DNA of 64,000 bases. Source: Streptomyces spororaveus (lineage in GTDB: Bacteria; Actinomycetota; Actinomycetes; Streptomycetales; Streptomycetaceae). The notes beneath the pieces were generated by a model. That model ran no database searches, was not told where the DNA came from, and worked only from the letters and a program-made list of their open reading frames with translations. The DNA lies in contig NZ_BNED01000005.1 in assembly GCF_016755875.1 (NCBI RefSeq), positions 7,267,501-7,331,500 on the forward strand, written 5' to 3'. This document shows, piece by piece, positions 54,761 through 63,280 of the stretch (its first letter is position 1; each line of letters opens with the position of its first letter). The position numbers and the translations under genes were made by a program.

Positions 54761-55321
54761 TCAGACACTCGTCCATGCATCGAAGAAGGCCTCCCGCCTG
54801 GCCGGATCGGCTGATTTGTGGTCTGCATGCAGGACGCGCCAGGCGGTGAGTTCGAGGTCGCGGAGCCACAGCTCGCCGATGACCTGCGTTTTGAGGTCGG
54901 GGAGGTGGTCGGACTCGGCGAGTGCATGGCCGATGACCTCTCCGGCTGCGATGCGCTGGGGCGGGGTCATCTCGTCGAAGGCCGAGAGGATCTGCCCGGC
55001 CAGGCCGGTGCCTTCTCCTGCCAGCGAACTCAGCACGCACGCTTTGATGTTGGCGGGCAGCAGGTAGAGGGAGCCCGAGGACCTCCACAGTTCCGACCAG
55101 AAGTGCTCTCCGGACTCGGTGGGGGCGGGGAGCGCGGCCAGCAGACCGAGGAGGTGTGCGGTGGCCACGTATCCGTCGGAGTGGGCCGATGCGACGACGG
55201 CGATGTCCGCGACGCGCTCCACGTCGATGTGGCCGGCTTCGAGGCGGGGGTCCAGCCCAAGGCGCTGTTCCAGCTGATGGGAGAGGGGTGCGGACGCGTG
55301 GGAGCGGAACTCGGGAAGCAT
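54761..55321 (-). CDS. Hypothetical protein
   Basis: 186 residues from ATG with AAGGA upstream. The sequence is all-helical in character, with LPEFRSHASAPLSHQLEQRL at the start and MTPPQRIAAGEVIGHALAES near residue 135. I do not recognise the family. It lies in a region of mobile-element traces, so it may be accessory. Confidence 0.55.
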   Translation of the reverse strand: MLPEFRSHASAPLSHQLEQRLGLDPRLEAGHIDVERVADIAVVASAHSDGYVATAHLLGLLAALPAPTESGEHFWSELWRSSGSLYLLPANIKACVLSSLAGEGTGLAGQILSAFDEMTPPQRIAAGEVIGHALAESDHLPDLKTQVIGELWLRDLELTAWRVLHADHKSADPARREAFFDAWTSV

Positions 55322-55514
55322 CGGCGGTCCTTGCACGTAGGAGAGCGGAGAGGCCCGTTCGGAAGCCCAAATCGTTCCCCTGGCCCGCCGAATTACACGA
55401 GTTCCACGGACCCAGTTGGCGGAAGACTGCCAGGACCGACGCGACGAGCCGGATGACCCGGCCGCGCCGTCGGACTTCGGCACACCTCACGTGATGCTGC
55501 TCCGGGTCAGCTCC

Positions 55515-55520
55515 TAGCAT
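55515..55520 (+). promoter_or_regulatory. Possible -10 box for a leaderless transcript
   Basis: TAGCAT ends six bases before the ATG at 55527. If transcription starts at the A of the ATG, the hemolysin III gene would be translated without a leader. No -35 is clear. Confidence 0.35.
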
Positions 55521-55526
55521 GAACTC

Positions 55527-56312
55527 ATGGTTGCCAGTGATGCCCAGCAGTCCGAGTCAGGACGGGAAGCAGTGTCCCGGGACGACGCCGACGCCGACGG
55601 TGTTCTCTCCGCACCGACGGAAGGAGGAAGCAAGGGCTCCCGGCCCGCAGCCGACCTGGTCGAGCGAGCGGCCGATCTGATGGAGCCGATCAAGCCGAAG
55701 CTACGAGGTTGGCTCCATGCCGGCATGGTCCCCGCGTCCCTGGCCGCAGGCATCGTCCTCATCTGCCTGGCAGGAACACCGCAGGCCACCGTCGCCTGCA
55801 TCGTGTACGCCGTCACCGCCTGGCTGCTGTTCGGGACGAGCGCCGTCTACCACCTCGGCATCTGGGGACCGCTAGGCGAGGCCGTCCTGCGCCGCCTGGA
55901 CCACGCCAACATCTTCCTGATCATCGCCGGTACCTGCACCCCGCTCGCTGTGCTCCTCCTCGCCCCTGCCCAGCGGTCCGTGCTCCTGTGGATCGTGTGG
56001 ACGGGCGCTCTGGCCGGCATCGCCTTCCGGGTCCTGTGGATCGGCGCGCCCCGCTGGCTGTACACGCCCTGCTACCTGGCCCTGGGCTGGGCGCCGGTGC
56101 GTTACCTGCCCGACTTCCTGCACAGCGGCGGCGCGGCCGTACTCACCTTGGTCGTGACCGGCGGGCTGCTCTACAGCGCGGGCGCCGTCGTGTACGCCCT
56201 CCAGCGCCCCGACCCCTCACCCCGCTGGTTCGGCTACCACGAGGTGTTCCACGCCCTGACCGTGGCAGCCTTCACCGCGCACTACATCGCCGTCTCCCTC
56301 GCCGCCTACTGA
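55527..56312 (+). CDS. Hemolysin III/YqfA family membrane protein
   Basis: 261 residues with seven membrane segments. GTSAVYHLGIW, RRLDHANIFLIIAGTCTPLA and GYHEVFHALTVAAFTAHYIAV carry the Ser/His/Asp/His residues of the PAQR/HlyIII fold that bind zinc. The function is uncertain; these proteins are membrane hydrolase-like or maintain membrane fluidity. An N-terminal 60-residue region is charged and cytosolic. Confidence 0.85.
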   Translation: MVASDAQQSESGREAVSRDDADADGVLSAPTEGGSKGSRPAADLVERAADLMEPIKPKLRGWLHAGMVPASLAAGIVLICLAGTPQATVACIVYAVTAWLLFGTSAVYHLGIWGPLGEAVLRRLDHANIFLIIAGTCTPLAVLLLAPAQRSVLLWIVWTGALAGIAFRVLWIGAPRWLYTPCYLALGWAPVRYLPDFLHSGGAAVLTLVVTGGLLYSAGAVVYALQRPDPSPRWFGYHEVFHALTVAAFTAHYIAVSLAAY

Positions 56313-56380
56313 GCACGAGACGTGTCGATACATGCCCGCCCATTCGTGTGGGGGCCGGTGAGTTGCCGACCGGCGTCGGG

Positions 56381-56740
56381 TCAGGGCGCGAGCGGGCGGC
56401 GGAGGGAGACGTAGTAGTCGCCGACCGCGGACAGATAGCCGTGCTCGGCTGTTTCGCTGTCCGTCGTGAACCGGGGCGCGGCCTTGATCTCTTCCTGCGT
56501 GGCCGAGACCCTCAACACCTGCGCTGCCGTATCGATGCGGGTGACGGCGCCGGCCGGGATCAGGACGCTCCTGCCGAACACCCACACGCCGGTGTCGACC
56601 ACCAGGTGCTGCATGCCCGGCTGGTCCTGCTGGCGGTCCACGTGCCCGATGACACCGTCAGCGGCTTCCACGGTGAAACCCGCCAGTGACTGCCCGGACG
56701 TGTAACTGCTGTCCTGCGCGTACATCCACACTCCGCTCAC
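56381..56740 (-). CDS. PRC-barrel domain protein
   Basis: 119 residues from a GTG with AGGAG seven bases upstream. SGQSLAGFTVEAADGVIGHVD and HLVVDTGVWVFGRSVLIPAGAVTRID are the strands of a PRC-barrel, common in Streptomyces stress proteins. It is convergent with the hemolysin III gene, 68 bases apart. Confidence 0.78.
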   Translation of the reverse strand: MSGVWMYAQDSSYTSGQSLAGFTVEAADGVIGHVDRQQDQPGMQHLVVDTGVWVFGRSVLIPAGAVTRIDTAAQVLRVSATQEEIKAAPRFTTDSETAEHGYLSAVGDYYVSLRRPLAP

Positions 56741-57002
56741 AGACCATCTCCTCGTCCTCGGCGACCGGGCGTGGTGGCTCGGTGCACCACCGGTTCGCGT
56801 CTGCCCGACCGCATGCCCCTGTGCTTGCCGCGCAACCGAGTCCGCAGAGCATTCCGGGCGTGCGCGCTACGCCCGTGGCCGGACAGTGGCTCCCAGCGCA
56901 GGCAGCTATGGGGGCGACACTTCCCGAGTCCGGGCCGCTGCCCGCTTGTCGGGTGAACCAGCTCGGCAGCACGGGCGCTCGCGGCAGCGGAAGCCGCCTC
57001 CT

Positions 57003-57871
57003 CTGTGGAGTCACTGGATGTCGTCGCCCGGATGCTCAGGGGCCGCCTGAACGCTGCTGCGGCCACGTTCCTGATCGTGGACTTCACCGGGTCGTCTGTG
57101 GTGCGGCTCGGGGCAGCCGACGACGTCGAGTCCAGTGAGCCCCCTGAGCGCGTCGCTCTGCCGGGCACCGTCTAGGCGGACGTACTGCGCACACAACGGC
57201 CTGCCGTCCAGCTGGAGGGAGACGGTCTGGTCAGGGTGGTGGCGCCCGTCACCAACCGCGGCGACGCCACCGGCCTGGTCGAACTGTTCCTGCCGGACCG
57301 TCCCGACGACGACGGGATGAGGCAGATCGCTGCGACCGCGCACGCCCTGGCTTACATCGTCATCGCCAACCGGTCCTTCACCGACGTCTACCAATGGGGC
57401 TGCCGTACCCGTCCCCTGAACCTGGCGGCCGAGGTCCAGCACCGGCTCCTCCCCGCCTCACCGGTATGTGAGGCGGCCCAGTTCATGGTCGCCGGAGCAC
57501 TGGAACCGGCGACGCACGTCGGCGGTGACACCTTCGACTACGTCGTCGACCGCGACACCATGCAGCTCTCCGTCACCGACGCCATGGGCCACGACGTGGA
57601 AGCCGCGCTTCTCGCCACCCTGGCCGTGGGCGCCCTGCGCAGGGTGCGACGTGCCGGGGCCGAGCTCGAAGAACAGGCTGTCGAGGCCAACCAGGCGATC
57701 GTGGACAACGGCAGGCGGGGCTTCGTCACCGGACAGCTGCTGCGCGTCAGCCTCCTCGACGGGACCACCGAGTTCGTCAGTCGTGAGCCCGCCGATGACG
57801 ACGGGCACGATCACCTCAGGCGGAGGTCGATGGAGCGGAAGATTCGCCGGCGCGGCGGTATTCGGCGTTGA
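57003..57871 (+). pseudogene. PP2C-type phosphatase pseudogene with amber stop and truncated end
   Basis: The translation from the GTG at 57003 gives a GAF-like part, ATFLIVDFTGSSVVRLG, then an in-frame TAG at 57171-57173 (ALPGTV stop ADVLRTQRPA). The frame continues with VAPVTNRGDATGL and the phosphatase part with VGGDTFDYVVD and DAMGHDVEAALLATLA. After TTEFVS near 57780 the homology stops, so the last third with the final Asp residues is missing. Two independent lesions make it non-functional. The start is uncertain. Confidence 0.8.
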
Positions 57872-58154
57872 TGCGTTGGGCTTCTTCGAGTTGGTCTTCG
57901 AGGATGATGATGCGGCAGGCGGCTTCGATCGGGGTGCCGCGGTCGACGAGTTCGCGGGCGCGGGCGGCGATGCGCAGCTGGTAGCGGGAGTAGCGGCGGT
58001 GGCCGCCCGCGGAGCGGAGCGGGGTGATGAGGCGGGCTTCGCCGATGGCGCGGAGGAAGCCCTGGGTGGTGCCGAGCATCTCGGCGGCCCGGCCCATGGT
58101 GTAGGCGGGGTAGTCGTCGTCGTCGAGACGGCCGAACGAGTCGTCTGCTGTCAT
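57816..58154 (-). CDS. MerR-family regulator, copy A
   Basis: 112 residues. YTMGRAAEMLGTTQGFLRAI is the winged helix and ITPLRSAGGHRRYSRYQLRI the wing, typical of MerR proteins. The C-terminal helix, ARELVDRGTPIEAACRIIIL, lacks the metal-binding Cys. The coding sequence is almost identical in layout to copy B at 60521-60859. It is preceded by a 780-nt leader that is shared with that copy. RBS AGAGG lies before the ATG. Confidence 0.85.
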   Translation of the reverse strand: MTADDSFGRLDDDDYPAYTMGRAAEMLGTTQGFLRAIGEARLITPLRSAGGHRRYSRYQLRIAARARELVDRGTPIEAACRIIILEDQLEEAQRINAEYRRAGESSAPSTSA

Positions 58155-58934
58155 TGAACCTCTTTCTGGAACGCGTGGAGGGGCCCTGGTGCCTATGGCA
58201 CCAGGGCCCCGAAGGAACTGCTACACCATCTGCCGACCTTGAGACTGCGCCGGCCTTCTGTTTCCGCAGACCCGACTCATGCGTGATCGGGGTGCGGGGA
58301 TCGCGGTTGCTTGACCGGAGACCACCTCACTAACGATGTCCTGCGGTACCCGGGCTTCAACCTGCCGGCCCGGGCGATCCTGATGGCGCCAAGCTCCTCC
58401 GTTCTTCCCTCGATGATCAACTACTTACCAAGCGGGGTACTACTACTGGTGATGCTTACTGCTGATACTGCGTACTGCTAACCACTTGTACTGCTCGTGG
58501 CCTGGCCTAGCGCCACGTTTCGGCAGCCAGCCCCGTCGCCCGTCGTGCGTCTGCTCTGGCTTGGAACCCCACTGCCGAACCTCCCGGTACGCGCGCCCAT
58601 ATTCGACGCCTTCACCGAGGTGCTGCTCACTGTCTTAACTGCTGGGTACTGCACCTACGAGAACTGCACTTACAGGTACTGCCACTGCGTTAACTGCGGT
58701 ACTGCTTGAGGTGGCCCCTGATCACTGCGGGCCTACCCGGTCCGGTCGTCAGTCCCGTCGCCGTCCTGCACCAGCCCTGGCTTCGGAACTCCACCACCGC
58801 ACCGTCCTGCGCACTGCACCTACGGGTACTGCCGCCGGCAGTTCGTCTCTGCCAGGCCCTGCTGTCTCGCTGGGCTACGAGAGAAACCATAGCTACGCCA
58901 TCGCCCAATGTCTACTCCAGCCGATATAGATTTT
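58155..58934 (-). repeat. Long leader/repeat unit upstream of MerR copy A
   Basis: 780 nt of sequence with a near copy at 60860-61614. It contains a strong hairpin next to the gene, many repeats of GCAGTA (on the coding strand), and no supported ORF. It seems to be a long untranslated leader or regulatory RNA. Confidence 0.7.
58180..58210 (-). promoter_or_regulatory. Conserved hairpin before MerR copy A
   Basis: GGGGCCCTGGTGCC and its complement with a 3-base loop, 14 bp long, end about 25 bases before the ATG. The same element is found before copy B with small changes. Confidence 0.65.
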
Positions 58935-59133
58935 CTCTTGGCTGGTCAGGAGGTAATCGGGCTCGAACATGGCCGCTTCCTGAGGCTGCCGAGCTGGACC
59001 TGGACACCGGACGCGCCGCCGAGTTCGCCACGCCACTGCGGCGAGCGGTTGCCGATCCCGGCCGCTCCAGGGAGCGGAGGAGGGCCCGTTGCCGCCAACC
59101 GGAAACGGTGTCCAACGGGGTGGAAGAATCGTT
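58935..59133. other. Gap between MerR unit A and the next plus-strand genes
   Basis: 199 bp without a gene. Homology to the second unit ends at about 58935. I see only a GGAAG ribosome site before the TTG at 59134. Confidence 0.35.
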
Positions 59134-59508
59134 TTGACGAACGTGACGGATGATCATTGGGTATACCTCGACCGCAGTGCTCAGGCCGGCAGCGGTAAGC
59201 GCAGAGCCGCTGCCCGTCTTCCGGAACAGCTGCGCCGGTGGCCTTCCCGTAGTCCGGCGCACGCCGGTGGGCAGGCCGGTGGAGAGGCCCCGGACGAGAG
59301 CACACCCCTGTACGCGCGGCTGGCCGAGGAGTGGGCGGCCCGAGGCGCCACCGTCCCCTGCTGTCCTGACCCGCTGTGGCAGCGTCTGGTCTCTGCCGAG
59401 CACTTCTGGCGCCAGACGGAGAGCACGTTGCGGCAGCTGCACCTGGCAGGGGACCCCCACCCTGCTGACGGCGCAGCTGCGTCGGTTCGAACGGAGGTAC
59501 TCGCGTGA
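59134..59508 (+). CDS. Hypothetical protein
   Basis: 124 residues from TTG behind GGAAG with a seven-base spacing; the GTG at 59143 is an alternative. The start reads LTNVTDDHWVYLDRSAQAGS and the C-terminal part reads WRQTESTLRQLHLAGDPH. The function is unknown. It overlaps the next gene by GTGA, a sign of a true coding pair. Confidence 0.5.
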   Translation: MTNVTDDHWVYLDRSAQAGSGKRRAAARLPEQLRRWPSRSPAHAGGQAGGEAPDESTPLYARLAEEWAARGATVPCCPDPLWQRLVSAEHFWRQTESTLRQLHLAGDPHPADGAAASVRTEVLA

Positions 59509-59720
59509 TCCACGGCTCGCTGGTGTGCCAGGGTTGTTCCGGCACCCTCTACGCCGTTTCCACCACCTGTGCTCACTCGGCACCCTTCCCCACCTGGGAA
59601 GTCGATCACGACCGCACCCCGGCCTCCTGCCCCTTGCGGCCTCTCCTGCCCCTGGAAGGGGCGGCCGCTCACGTCTCCGAGCTTGCCCACGCCGATCACG
59701 TCCTGACCGAACCGTCCTGA
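59505..59720 (+). CDS. Small hypothetical protein with CxxC
   Basis: 71 residues from GTG behind GGAGG, overlapping the upstream stop by four bases. It contains CQGC and one further Cys pair-like spacing, which could bind zinc. I do not recognise a family. Confidence 0.5.
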   Translation: MIHGSLVCQGCSGTLYAVSTTCAHSAPFPTWEVDHDRTPASCPLRPLLPLEGAAAHVSELAHADHVLTEPS

Positions 59721-60068
59721 CGCAATCACGGGGCTCACCGTCATGGCCCTGACCCGGGCCCTACGGCCTGCCGGCCACGGGCCCGACCAGCCGGTCCAGT
59801 CGTGCGTACAAGGCGCGGACCATCCGGGCGCGGCCTTGGACACAGCGCACGCCGCCCTCCACCGAGATGACAGTCGCCGGTCTGCCTCCCCGTGAGTCGG
59901 TCCCGCTCCAGACGCGGATCAGGGCCGCGCAGCAAACGCTGCGCGGCCCTGATCCGGTACTCCTCGGATCCCGCCGACATCGCAGACGTCCGCTGTTCGG
60001 GCGCCTGCGAGCTGTATGGACAGCCGTGAGCGCCGATCGCGGTGGCCGCGCGGGCGGGGTGGGGAGGG
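59721..60068. other. Intergenic region with a strong terminator
   Basis: 348 bp without a supported gene. It contains the hairpin listed separately. Confidence 0.5.
59921..59950. terminator. Terminator between small-gene pair and cspA
   Basis: AGGGCCGCGCAGC and GCTGCGCGGCCCT form a perfect 13-bp stem with AAAC in the loop. It can end both converging transcripts. Confidence 0.8.
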
Positions 60069-60272
60069 TTAGGCCGGGTTGATGTTCTCGGCCTGGGGGC
60101 CCTTCTGGCCCTGGGTGATGTCGAACGTGACGACCTGGCCCTCCTGGAGCTCGCGGAAGCCCGAGGAGTTGATCGCGGAGTAGTGGGCGAAGACGTCCGG
60201 GCCGCCACCCTCCTGGGCGATGAAGCCGAAGCCCTTTTCAGCGTTGAACCACTTCACAGTTCCCGTAGCCAT
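60069..60272 (-). CDS. cspA: Cold-shock protein CspA family
   Basis: 67 residues. [15 protein letters not shown] with RNP1 and DVFAHYSAI with RNP2 are exact family motifs; the end is [10 protein letters not shown]. It binds RNA and single-stranded DNA at low temperature. The gene lies between the two MerR units and faces the same way as they do. Confidence 0.95.
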   Translation of the reverse strand: MATGTVKWFNAEKGFGFIAQEGGGPDVFAHYSAINSSGFRELQEGQVVTFDITQGQKGPQAENINPA

Positions 60273-60520
60273 GTCTCATGCCTTCCAGTCGATGAACGCC
60301 TCCCGCTCCATGCGGAAGGCGGAGGTGATCGTCCTGGTTCCTGCGGCACTGCACAGCAAAACGCCCACACCAGGGCGTGGGCAAAGGGGACTTCCGAACC
60401 ACGACAGCTGACGCAGACGCTACACGCCCCCAACGGCCTGTCACCATAGGGAGCACGGTGCGTCCTACCTCCGACACGCGCGGGCGGGAGTGCCCACCGC
60501 GACCGGCGGGCACGTCCACC
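60273..60520 (-). promoter_or_regulatory. Leader of cspA
   Basis: 248 bp between the second MerR gene and cspA. It fits the long untranslated leader typical for cold-shock genes. I see no clear promoter. Confidence 0.4.
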
Positions 60521-60859
60521 TCAGGCCGCCGTGCGCGGGCGTCCTTCGGACGCTGGGGAGTGGTGCTCGGCGTTGACGCGCTGAGCTTCCTCAAGTCGGA
60601 TCTCGAGCATTACGATCCGACAGGCCGCCTCAATCGGAGTGCCCTGGTCGACGAGTTCCCGGGCGCGGGCGGCAATACGCAGCTGGGAGCGGGAGTAGCG
60701 GCGGTGGCCGCCCTCGGAACGCAGCGGGGTGATCAGGTGGGCCTCTCCAATGGCGCGGAGGAAGGCCTGGGTGGTACCGAGCATCTCTGCGGCCCGGCCC
60801 ATCGTGTAGGCGGGGTAGCCGTCGTCGTCGAGACGGCTGAACGAGTCGTCTGCTGTCAT
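60521..60859 (-). CDS. MerR-family regulator, copy B
   Basis: 112 residues, close to copy A: MTADDSFSRLDDDGYPAYTM against MTADDSFGRLDDDDYPAYTM. The helix-turn-helix is intact. It differs mostly in the C-terminal tail. The upstream 755-nt leader is shared with copy A, so the whole unit was duplicated. Confidence 0.85.
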   Translation of the reverse strand: MTADDSFSRLDDDGYPAYTMGRAAEMLGTTQAFLRAIGEAHLITPLRSEGGHRRYSRSQLRIAARARELVDQGTPIEAACRIVMLEIRLEEAQRVNAEHHSPASEGRPRTAA

Positions 60860-61614
60860 CGCACCTCACTGCGAAACAGGTGGAGGAAGGGGTCGGAACG
60901 AGGGGAGGGGCCCTGGCGCGTACGACACCAGGGCCCCGAAGGAACTGCTACACCATCTGCCGGCCCTGATACTGCGCCGGCCTTCTGTTTCCGCTGACCC
61001 GACCGAAAGGCTGTCGGGGGTGCGGGGATCGCGGTTGCTTGACCGGAGACCACCTCACTATCGATGTCCTGCGGTACCCGGACTCAGACCTACGTCCGGG
61101 CGATCCTGATGGCGCTTCAACTCCTCCGTTCATCCCTCGGTTTCAACTACATACCAAGCGGGGGACTGCGTACTGCTGGTCTTTCTCTTACTGCTGGTAC
61201 TGCGAACCGCTGGTACCGCTCGTGGCCTGACCTAGCGCCACGTTTCGGCAGCCAGCCCCGTCGCCCATCCTGCGTCTTCTCTGGCTTAGAACCCCACTGC
61301 CGAACTTCCCGGTGCGCGCGCCCGCAGTCGACGCCTTCACCGAGGTACCGCTCACTCACTTCACTGCTGGGTACTGCCTGTGGCGGCCCCTGATCACTGC
61401 GGGCCACCCGGTCCGGTCGTCAGTCCCGTCGCCGTCCTGCACCAGCCCTGGCTTCGGAACTCCACCACCGCACCGTCCTGCGTACTGCAACTACGGGTTC
61501 TGCGTGTACTACTGCCGGCAGTTCGTCTCTGCGCGGCCCTGCTGTCTCTCTGGGTTACGAGAGAAACCATAACTACGCCACAGTCCAATGTCTACTCCAG
61601 CCAAGATAGATTTT
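60860..61614 (-). repeat. Long leader/repeat unit upstream of MerR copy B
   Basis: 755 nt, a near copy of 58155-58934. The hairpin (60907-60937) and the GCAGTA repeats are present, with changes in repeat number. Homology ends at a conserved AAAATCTAT (coding strand) at the far end. Confidence 0.7.
60907..60937 (-). promoter_or_regulatory. Conserved hairpin before MerR copy B
   Basis: GGGGCCCTGG and CCAGGGCCCC pair over 10 bp. It matches the copy A hairpin in position, so it is under constraint. Confidence 0.6.
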
Positions 61615-61725
61615 TGAGTGCGTGTCGCTGAGGTAATTGGGTCCCGTCAGGTTGAACAGTCGTGGGTCAGGGAACAACGACCGGGCAAGCAAGGCCGGAC
61701 ACCGACAACAGACCCGGAGCGCGCG

Positions 61726-62136
61726 ATGACCACGATGAGCGCCGAGTGCACAGCCCTTGCTTCTCTGTCCGCCGTCGCCGAGGCGCGCCAGGCCGCCCGG
61801 TCCTTCCTCGAAACCCTCGGGCAGCAGGCCATCGAGCCGGAGCACGCAGACACCGTGATCCTGGTCGTCTCCGAGCTCGTCACCAACGCCCTGCGTCACG
61901 GCGGCGGCTCCTACACGCTCCGGCCGGCCGTGCACCCCGACACCATCGAGGTCGCCGTCGAGGACTCCAGTCCCCTCCCGCCGCGCATGCGTACCCCCGA
62001 CCTCGTGGACGGCACCGGGGGGTTCGGCTGGCACATGGTCAACGACCTGGCCCACGCCACCGTCGTCACGCCCACGCCCACGCCTGAAGGCGGGAAGACC
62101 GTACGCGCCCTCCTGCCCCGTCGGACCGGCGCATAG
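61726..62136 (+). CDS. RsbW-like anti-sigma ATP-binding protein
   Basis: 136 residues from ATG with CGGAG upstream. VILVVSELVTNALRHGG is the N-box and GGFGWHMVNDLAHA the glycine-rich lid of HATPase_c proteins. It lacks a His acceptor, so it is of the anti-sigma type. It stands next to a broken STAS gene, the usual antagonist family. Confidence 0.85.
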   Translation: MTTMSAECTALASLSAVAEARQAARSFLETLGQQAIEPEHADTVILVVSELVTNALRHGGGSYTLRPAVHPDTIEVAVEDSSPLPPRMRTPDLVDGTGGFGWHMVNDLAHATVVTPTPTPEGGKTVRALLPRRTGA

Positions 62137-62193
62137 GCGCGAGCCTGCGGTCGGGTAGGCGATTCAGGGCCTCTCCGCGCGGAGTCATGGCGG

Positions 62194-62343
62194 TCAGGAC
62201 TCGGTGCCGGGCAGGAGTCGGAGGGTCTGGTCCAGGCCGATGATCCGCAGGACGTGCAGCGTGTGGGCGGGGACGGCGGCGAGTGCGATGTCGGCTTGGG
62301 CGGCCTGTACGCGGTTGCGGGCGGCGATCAGGGCGCTGATGCC
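62194..62343 (-). pseudogene. STAS-domain (anti-sigma antagonist) C-terminal fragment
   Basis: The last 49 residues read GISALIAARNRVQAAQADIA and LAAVPAHTLHVLRIIGLDQT, the end of a STAS domain. The conserved Ser region just before it is missing and the upstream sequence does not match. It is a decayed remnant. Confidence 0.75.
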
Positions 62344-62394
62344 AGGCCGCCCGGAGTGCGGCCCACCCAAATGCGCTTCCCTGTGGGTATGCGA

Positions 62395-62426
62395 AGGGCC
62401 CGACCGGCGCGTGCCGGTCGGGCCCT
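62395..62426. terminator. Terminator between STAS remnant and SCO5918-like gene
   Basis: AGGGCCCGACCGGC and GCCGGTCGGGCCCT form a perfect 14-bp stem with a GCGT loop. It lies 40 bases after the stop of the SCO5918-like gene. Confidence 0.85.
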
Positions 62427-62465
62427 CTTCGCTGTTCGGGTGGCGGCATGCGCCGGGCCCACTGG

Positions 62466-62780
62466 TCAGGCGGTGACGGGGGTGCCGAGCATCGCGGAGG
62501 CCCGCTGGAGGGGGTTGAGTGCGCGTGTGGCCATGGCGGTTCGGGGGAGGCTTCCGCGGCAGGTGAAGCCGAGCTGGGTCATGGCGCGGAGGACTTCGCC
62601 GGCGCTGAAGTCGCGGCGGTCTTGGCGGGTGATGACCTGGCCGACCTGCTTGACGGGGTAGGTGCGGCGGCCGATGATCACGGACTCGCCGATGACCTGT
62701 TCGGGCTTGATGCCCTTCATGGACTCCAGGACGCCCGTCTTGGTCAGGTCGAACGGGAAGCGGGCGATGACACAGCGCAT
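62466..62780 (-). CDS. SCO5918-like family protein
   Basis: 104 residues. CVIARFPFDLTKTGVLESM, GESVIIGRRTYPVKQVGQVI and TRQDRRDFSAGEVLRAMTQL match the family I recall by the S. coelicolor name SCO5918. No function is known to me. In Streptomyces it lies next to a DEAD-box helicase and cold-shock gene, as here. Confidence 0.75.
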   Translation of the reverse strand: MRCVIARFPFDLTKTGVLESMKGIKPEQVIGESVIIGRRTYPVKQVGQVITRQDRRDFSAGEVLRAMTQLGFTCRGSLPRTAMATRALNPLQRASAMLGTPVTA

Positions 62781-62829
62781 GATGCCTCACAGGGTGAAGA
62801 GGGGAAGGGTCCGGCCACGGTGAGGTGGT

Positions 62830-63234
62830 TCAGCGTGCGAGGGCGAGGACGCCCAGGGCGCTGCCTTGTTCATCGACGACGGGCAGGGCGTCGAGCCTGC
62901 GGTAGTGCATCGCGTGCTCGGCTTCGGCCATCGTGGTCATGGGCGAGGTGAACGGCCCACGGTCGCCGAGGACATCGCGCAGACGGAGCCGGTCGGTGTA
63001 CGCGGCGCTGTCGCGGATGGCGCTGAGCCGCTCGCGCGTGATCAGCCCGGTGCAGAGGCCGTCCTCGTCGCAGACGAGTAGATGGTCCGTGCGGGAACTG
63101 GCCGTGACGGCCAGGGCCACCTCGACGGTCATGTCGTCACAGACCTGCGGACCGGCCGCCTCCATGGCGTCGTCCACCGTCCGGTGCGCGAGGTCGGCAT
63201 GCGCGGAGCGGGGCTGCATCTGGACCAGCGTCAA
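62830..63234 (-). CDS. CBS-domain pair protein
   Basis: 134 residues from a TTG with AGGAGG six bases upstream; an upstream start is possible. It has two CBS domains, DDMTVEVALAVTASSRTDHL and MTTMAEAEHAMHYRRLDAL, with VVDEQGSALGVLA at the end. CBS pairs bind adenosine nucleotides. It sits between the SCO5918-like gene and the helicase. Confidence 0.8.
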   Translation of the reverse strand: MTLVQMQPRSAHADLAHRTVDDAMEAAGPQVCDDMTVEVALAVTASSRTDHLLVCDEDGLCTGLITRERLSAIRDSAAYTDRLRLRDVLGDRGPFTSPMTTMAEAEHAMHYRRLDALPVVDEQGSALGVLALAR

Positions 63235-63280
63235 AATCTGCCTCCTGCAGAGATGGGTCAGTTTCCTGATCACGTGGTTC

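Noticed and set aside
58690..58908. Short minus-strand ORFs shared by both MerR leaders (also 61394-61588)
   Set aside because: Their similarity follows from duplication of the whole leader. Starts differ, no ribosome site is evident, and the rest of the leader is conserved equally outside them. They could be upstream ORFs, but I cannot support it.
59741..60208. 155-codon minus-strand frame over the cspA gene end
   Set aside because: It spans the cspA gene in another frame and the terminator; composition is Arg/Pro/Ser only.
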